A stretch of DNA of 11,081 nucleotides from Pseudomonadota bacterium (GTDB taxonomy: Bacteria; Pseudomonadota; Alphaproteobacteria; Rhizobiales; Rhizobiaceae): contig JAEZXF010000566.1 in assembly GCA_023419995.1 (NCBI GenBank), positions 1 to 11,081 of the forward strand. Reading direction: 5' to 3'. The notes beneath the pieces are model-generated. The model worked only from the letters and a program-made list of their open reading frames with translations, was not told the DNA's origin and did not search any database. Positions 7,024 to 11,081 of the stretch are shown piece after piece; within the stretch, counting starts at the first letter, position 1; every line of letters starts with the position of its first letter. The position numbers were made by a program, and so were the translations under genes.

Positions 7024-10000
7024 ATGGATATCGTCAAGCTCGCCATCCGCAACGCACGGCTGACGATCACCACGCTCGTCTTCCTGATGATCGTCGGTGC
7101 GATGTCGTACCTGTCGATCCCCAAGGAGGCCGAGCCCGACGTTCCCGTCCCGATCATCTATGCCAGCCTGACCTATCAGGGCATCTCGCCCGAGGACGCG
7201 GAACGCCTGCTGCTGCGCCCGGTCGAGACGAGGCTCAAGACCATCAAGGGCGTCAAGGAGATGCGCTCCGCCGCCTATCAGGGCGGCGGCTACGTGCTGC
7301 TGGAGTTCGACCCCTCGACCGACCAGAAGACCGCGCTCGACGACACCCGCAACGGCGTCGACACGGCGCGGCGCGACCTGCCGCAGGGCGCCGACGAGCC
7401 GAGCGTCCACGAGGTCAACATCTCCGAGTTCCCGGTCCTCGTCGTCACCCTCTCCGGCCACGTGCCCGAGCGCACGCTGACCGCCGCCGCGCGCGAGCTG
7501 CGCGACCGCATCGAGGAGGTGCCCGGCGTGCTCGAGGGCGTGCTCCAGGGCGCACGCGACGACCTCGTCGAGGTCGTCATCGACCCGATGAAGCTGACCT
7601 CCTACGGGCTGAAGCTCGACGATCTGCTCGACGGCATGAACGCCTCGAACAGCCTCGTCGCCGCCGGCGCGCTGCAGGGCAGCGAGGGCAAGTACGCGGT
7701 CAAGGTGCCGGCGCTGATCGAGACGGTCGAGGACGTCGCCAACCTGCCGATCCTCGCCGGCCGCAACGCCATCGTCCGCGCGCAGGACCTCGCCACCGTC
7801 CGTTCCACCCATGCCGATGCCGAGACCATCACCTGGCTCGACGGCAAGCCCGCCATCGCCATCGAGGTCAAGAAGCGCACCGGCGCCAACCTCGTCGACA
7901 CGGTGGCCGAGGTGAAGCGCATCGCCGACGAGATGCAGACGCGGCTGCCCGAGGGCATGGCCGTCACCTACACCCAGGACAAGTCGGTCTTCATCAACCA
8001 GCTCCTCGGCGAGCTGCAGAACCACGTCCTCATCGCCGTCATCCTCGTCTTCATCGTCATCCTCTACGCGCTGTCCGGGCGCTCGTCGCTGCTGATCGGC
8101 CTCGCCATCCCCTCGTCCTTCCTGATGGGCATCCTGCTGCTGGCGCTGATGGGCTTCACGATCAACATGATCGTGCTGTTCAGCCTGATCCTCGCGGTCG
8201 GCATGCTGGTCGACGACGCCATCATCGTCGTCGAGTTCGCCGAGCGCCGCATGTCCGAGGGCGTGCCGCGCGAGCAGGCCTTCGAGCTCGCCGCCAAGCG
8301 CATGGCCGGCCCGGTCGCCGCCGCGACGCTGACGCGCATCGCCGCCTTCTCGCCGCTGCTGTTCTGGCCCGGCCTGGTCGGCGACTTCATGAAGTACCTG
8401 CCGATCACGCTGATCGTGACGCTCGCCGCCTCGATGCTCTACGCGCTCGTCTTCACGCCGACGCTTGGCGCGAAGTTCGCCAAGGCGCACGTCCACGAGG
8501 AGGGCGAGCTGCGCGACGGCTGGTACATGGCCATCGTCAAGCAGGCCGTGCGCTTCCCGAAGACCGTGCTCGCCGGCGCCGTCGTCCTGCTCGTCGGCGT
8601 CATGTACAGCTATTCGCACTACGGCAAGGGCGTCGAGTTCTTCCCCAGCGTCGAGCCGGACTACGGCCTGCTCTACGTCCACGCGCGCGGCAACCTGTCT
8701 CTCGCCGAGATGGACACGGCCACGCGCAAGGCCGAGGACAAGCTGCTCGGCTGGCCGGGGGTGAAGTCCGTCTACACCCGCGTCGGCCAGACGCGGGGCG
8801 CCCAGGACATTCCCGAGGACGTCGTCGGCGTCATCCAGTACGAGTTCGTCGACTGGCGCGAGCGCAAGCCGGCCAACGACATCCTCGACGACCTGCGCGC
8901 CGTCATGGCCGGCATTCCGGGCGTCGACGTCGAGGTGCGCGTGCCTGACGCCGGCCCGCCCACCGGCAAGCCGATCCAGGTACGCCTGTCGGCGGCGAAC
9001 CCCGAGGGCCTCGACAATACGGCGCGCACCGTCGCCGCTCGCCTCGCCGAGATCCCGGGCGTCATCGACATCGCCGACGGACTGCCGCCGCCCGGCGTCG
9101 ACTGGGCGCTCAACATCGACCGCACCAAGGCGGCGCAGCACGGCATCAGCCCGATCGGCGTCGGCATCGCCGTCCAGCTCGTCACCTCCGGCCTGAAGCT
9201 GACCGACTACCGCCCGGCCGGCGCCGACGACGCCGTCGACATCCGGCTGCGCCTGCCCGAGGACCGCCGCACGCTGTCGACGCTGGACGAGCTGCGCATC
9301 GAGACGCCGCGCGGCTCGGTGCCGATCTCCAACTTCGTCACCCGCAAGCCCGAGCCGCGCACCGGCATCTTGAACCGCATCGACGGCGAGCGCACCGTGG
9401 TCGTGCAGGCCAACGTCGCCTCCGGCTTCCAGGTCTCGGCCGTGCAGGACGCGGTGGCCCAGGCGGTCGGCGCGATGGATCTGGGCAATGCCGGCTGGAA
9501 GCTCGCCGGCTCCAGCCAGGAGAGCGACGAGGCCAGCGCCTTCCTGGCCAACGCCTTCGGCGCGGCGATCTTCCTGATCTTCATCGTGCTGCTCGCCCAG
9601 TTCAACAAGTTCACCAGCGTGTTCCTGGTGCTGATGACGGTGGTGATGTCGACGATCGGCGTCTTCCTCGGCCTGCTGCTCACCGGCCAGGCCTTCGGCA
9701 TCATCATGTCGGGCATCGGCGTGATCGCGCTCGCCGGCGTGGTGGTCAACAACAACATCGTGCTGATCGACACCTACGACCGGCTACGCCACGACGGCTG
9801 GAACAAGCTCGACGCCGTGCTGCAGACCTGCCGCGAGCGCGCGCGGCCGGTGGTGCTGACGGCCGCCGCCGCCATTCTCGGCGTGCTGCCGATCGCGCTC
9901 GGCCTCGGCCTCGAGCTGTTCCACCACGAGACGACGATCAACGCGCCGTCGACCCAGTGGTGGATCTCGCTGTCCTCGGCCATCGTCTACGGCCTCGCCT

Positions 10001-10194
10001 TCGCCACCGTGCTGACGCTGATCGTCACGCCCTCGGCGCTGATGGTCTTCACCCGCGACAACCGGCCGGCCGGCGAGGAGCGGCAGGGCCTGCTGTCGCG
10101 GCTGATGCGCCGCCGCCCGGCGACGGCGGAAGCAGGCGACGACGAGACGGCCGACGGCGAGCCCGTCCACGCCTTGCCCAAGGCCGCGGAGTAA
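7024..10194 (+). CDS. RND efflux transporter permease subunit (AcrB/HAE family)
   Basis: Proton-driven inner-membrane trimer that exports substrate through the adaptor and an outer-membrane channel. At 1056 residues it is full length and has the internal duplication of the family. TM1 is at about 12-30, TM2-6 at about 333-478, TM7 at about 514-530, and TM8-12 at about 846-1008, with two large periplasmic loops between them. Proton-relay Asp397-Asp398 lie in TM4 (GMLVDDAIIVVE), equivalent to AcrB Asp407-Asp408. In TM10 the motif is GVVVNNNIVLID, so the AcrB Lys940 position is Asn (near 909-910), a variant common in non-AcrB HAE pumps. GPPTGKPIQVRL at 645-655 is typical of these relatives. The C-terminal 40 residues are charged and cytosolic. 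ATG at 7024 is one base after the adaptor stop, implying translational coupling. Family is certain; the drug or metabolite exported cannot be told. Confidence 0.95.
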   Translation: MDIVKLAIRNARLTITTLVFLMIVGAMSYLSIPKEAEPDVPVPIIYASLTYQGISPEDAERLLLRPVETRLKTIKGVKEMRSAAYQGGGYVLLEFDPSTDQKTALDDTRNGVDTARRDLPQGADEPSVHEVNISEFPVLVVTLSGHVPERTLTAAARELRDRIEEVPGVLEGVLQGARDDLVEVVIDPMKLTSYGLKLDDLLDGMNASNSLVAAGALQGSEGKYAVKVPALIETVEDVANLPILAGRNAIVRAQDLATVRSTHADAETITWLDGKPAIAIEVKKRTGANLVDTVAEVKRIADEMQTRLPEGMAVTYTQDKSVFINQLLGELQNHVLIAVILVFIVILYALSGRSSLLIGLAIPSSFLMGILLLALMGFTINMIVLFSLILAVGMLVDDAIIVVEFAERRMSEGVPREQAFELAAKRMAGPVAAATLTRIAAFSPLLFWPGLVGDFMKYLPITLIVTLAASMLYALVFTPTLGAKFAKAHVHEEGELRDGWYMAIVKQAVRFPKTVLAGAVVLLVGVMYSYSHYGKGVEFFPSVEPDYGLLYVHARGNLSLAEMDTATRKAEDKLLGWPGVKSVYTRVGQTRGAQDIPEDVVGVIQYEFVDWRERKPANDILDDLRAVMAGIPGVDVEVRVPDAGPPTGKPIQVRLSAANPEGLDNTARTVAARLAEIPGVIDIADGLPPPGVDWALNIDRTKAAQHGISPIGVGIAVQLVTSGLKLTDYRPAGADDAVDIRLRLPEDRRTLSTLDELRIETPRGSVPISNFVTRKPEPRTGILNRIDGERTVVVQANVASGFQVSAVQDAVAQAVGAMDLGNAGWKLAGSSQESDEASAFLANAFGAAIFLIFIVLLAQFNKFTSVFLVLMTVVMSTIGVFLGLLLTGQAFGIIMSGIGVIALAGVVVNNNIVLIDTYDRLRHDGWNKLDAVLQTCRERARPVVLTAAAAILGVLPIALGLGLELFHHETTINAPSTQWWISLSSAIVYGLAFATVLTLIVTPSALMVFTRDNRPAGEERQGLLSRLMRRRPATAEAGDDETADGEPVHALPKAAE

Positions 10195-10206
10195 CGCACA
10201 GCCTCC

Positions 10207-10235
10207 GGATCGCCGCGCCCCGCGTGCGGCGATCC
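10207..10235 (+). terminator. Hairpin terminator after the efflux operon
   Basis: A perfect 10-bp inverted repeat, GGATCGCCGC at 10207-10216 and GCGGCGATCC at 10226-10235, with a 9-base loop, begins 12 bp after the permease stop. The following bases (TCAAGATT) are only mildly T-rich, so it may end transcription without a classic U-run or protect the 3' end of the mRNA. Confidence 0.65.
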
Positions 10236-10341
10236 TCAAGATTCCCGGCGCACCGGCAGCCGAAGGCGCGCCCCGCGCATGGAACCCGCACGGCCCGTGC
10301 CGCATTGACAGGACGCAACCGCCACCCACGGGAGGACGTTC

Positions 10342-10500
10342 ATGTCGCTCGGCACACTGCTCATCATCATCCTGATTCTCGTCCTCATCGGCGCGATCCC
10401 CGCCTGGCCCTATTCGCAGAGCTGGGGCTACGGTCCTTCCGGCATCCTCGGCGTCGCGCTGGTCGTCGTGCTCGTCCTGCTGCTGATGGGCCGGCTCTGA
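10342..10500 (+). CDS. DUF3309-type small membrane protein
   Basis: A 52-residue protein below common length cut-offs but well supported: GGGAGGA at 10330-10336 sits five bases before the ATG. It is almost entirely hydrophobic: helix 1 (LGTLLIIILILVLIGAIPAW, about 3-22), a short polar, aromatic turn PYSQSWGYGPSG (23-34), and helix 2 (ILGVALVVVLVLLLMGRL, 35-52). This two-helix pattern with the central WPYS-WGYGPSG signature is what I recall for DUF3309 (PF11752), found in many alpha- and other proteobacteria and of unknown function. The gene lies between terminator hairpins on both sides, so it is probably its own transcription unit. No clear promoter boxes are seen in the 147-bp gap before it. 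Confidence 0.88.
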   Translation: MSLGTLLIIILILVLIGAIPAWPYSQSWGYGPSGILGVALVVVLVLLLMGRL

Positions 10501-10516
10501 CGGACAGGCCGCGGCG

Positions 10517-10538
10517 GGCCGGCCTCACGCGGCCGGCC
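10517..10538 (+). terminator. Terminator hairpin spanning the opposing gene's stop codon
   Basis: GGCCGGCC at 10517-10524 pairs with GGCCGGCC at 10531-10538 around the 6-base loop TCACGC. On the plus strand it is followed by TTGCCTTTCCC, a modest T-rich tail, so it should end the DUF3309 transcript 16 bp after its stop. The loop holds the TGA of the opposing gene (10525-10527), so the hairpin can also form at the end of that mRNA. Confidence 0.6.
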
Positions 10539-11081
10539 TTGCCTTTCCCACCCGCAGCCCCAGCGCCCCGATCGTCTCGCGCAGCGCCGTCTCCGGCGGC
10601 GTCGCGGCGAAATCCGGCACCAGGCGCCTGAACTTCGTCCCGTCGAGGGAATGCGGCACCCGCCACAGATAGGACATGGCCGACACCTCGCGCAGGATCG
10701 GCACCACCAGCCCGCCGAGCCGCAGCAGCGGCCACGGCACGCCGCGCTGCCGCAGCATCCGCCCGGCGATCCCGTCCGCCATCGCCTTCACCTCGCGGCC
10801 GGTGAGCGTGTGGCCCTCGAAATGCACCACCTCGAACGGACCCAGCTCCCCGCGGCGCTGGGCGAGCGCGACGAAGCCGCGGGCGAGGTCGGGCAGGTAG
10901 GCGAAGGCGTGCGGGCAGTCGAGCGGCCCCGGCCACACCAGCGCGCCCTTCTCCAGCTTCGACAGGATCATCAGGTCGTGCCAGGTGCCGCGCAGCGGAC
11001 CGCCGTAGAAGTCGCCGGCCCGCAGCACGATGGTCTGCACGCCAGCCTCGGCCGCGAGGTCGCGGAACAGCGCCTCCATGG
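10525..11081 (-). CDS. Atypical SDR / NAD-dependent epimerase-like protein, N-terminus outside window
   Basis: Only the last 184-185 residues are visible. The Met codon at 11079 is probably internal, because the sequence starts mid-domain: EALFRDLAAEAGVQTIVLRAGDFYGGP resembles the strand-and-loop that follows the catalytic Tyr-x3-Lys helix in NAD-dependent epimerases, usually proteins of about 300 residues. Then come HDLMILSKLEKGALVWPGP, a possible substrate or dimer region, and FAYLPDLARGFVAL, the familiar V/Y-x-D-LA motif of extended SDRs. The C-terminal half (VVHFEGHTLTGREVKAMAD..., YLWRVPHSLDGTKFRRLVPDF) matches the typical end, in which the remaining chain is compared with a target site. 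The nucleotide-binding and catalytic motifs are off the edge, so enzyme activity and substrate cannot be given. It converges on the DUF3309 gene, with 24 bp between stops. Confidence 0.7.
   Translation of the reverse strand, partial: MEALFRDLAAEAGVQTIVLRAGDFYGGPLRGTWHDLMILSKLEKGALVWPGPLDCPHAFAYLPDLARGFVALAQRRGELGPFEVVHFEGHTLTGREVKAMADGIAGRMLRQRGVPWPLLRLGGLVVPILREVSAMSYLWRVPHSLDGTKFRRLVPDFAATPPETALRETIGALGLRVGKARPAA

Noticed and set aside
6952..9141. A 729-codon minus-strand open frame opposite the adaptor end and permease
   Set aside because: Its translation is low-complexity, rich in Asp, Arg, Gly and His, without domains; it arises from third-position GC bias of the RND gene.
10305..10310. 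TTGACA before the DUF3309 gene as a -35 box
   Set aside because: The expected -10 position falls on the ribosome site and has no resemblance to a -10 box.

Overview
The window reads as a chromosomal segment of a very high-GC alphaproteobacterium, most likely Hyphomicrobiales (Rhizobiales). The reasons are strong GC bias at third codon positions, an IspG sequence that closely resembles rhizobial GcpE as I remember it, a DUF3309 micro-protein, and bdhA next to a patatin-family gene. No RNA genes, insertion sequences, phage genes, CRISPR arrays or other clear signs of recent transfer are visible. Assignments come from reading motifs by eye; no database search was possible.

Layout, left to right. 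(1) 2-1486 (+): the 3' part of a hybrid sensor histidine kinase (end of DHp, HATPase, two receiver domains), cut by the window edge. (2) 1540-2805 (-): ispG of the MEP isoprenoid pathway, convergent with the kinase. (3) 2806-2999: a divergent promoter region with a very good housekeeping promoter for bdhA that also satisfies the GG-N10-GC rule of a sigma-54 promoter. (4) 3000-5004 (+): a probable two-gene operon of D-3-hydroxybutyrate dehydrogenase (bdhA) and a patatin-like serine hydrolase, suggesting linked use of 3-hydroxybutyrate and an ester or lipid. (5) 4931-5560 (-): a TetR-family repressor whose 3' end overlaps the patatin gene by 74 bp and whose start is preceded by a perfect 11-bp inverted repeat, probably its operator. 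(6) 5883-10194 (+): a tightly coupled RND efflux pair (periplasmic adaptor, then inner-membrane permease) divergent from tetR, ended by a 10-bp GC-rich hairpin; no outer-membrane channel gene is present. (7) 10342-10500 (+): a 52-residue DUF3309-type membrane micro-protein. (8) 10525-11081 (-): the C-terminal part of an atypical SDR / NAD-dependent epimerase-like protein, cut by the right edge, with a terminator hairpin spanning its stop codon.

The genes form several independent units rather than one system. The most coherent modules are bdhA-patatin (storage-polymer or ketone-body type carbon metabolism) and tetR / hlyD-RND (regulated efflux). I see no convincing previously undescribed multi-gene system. 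The points most worth following are the bdhA-patatin pairing with its two-way promoter, and the tetR operator.
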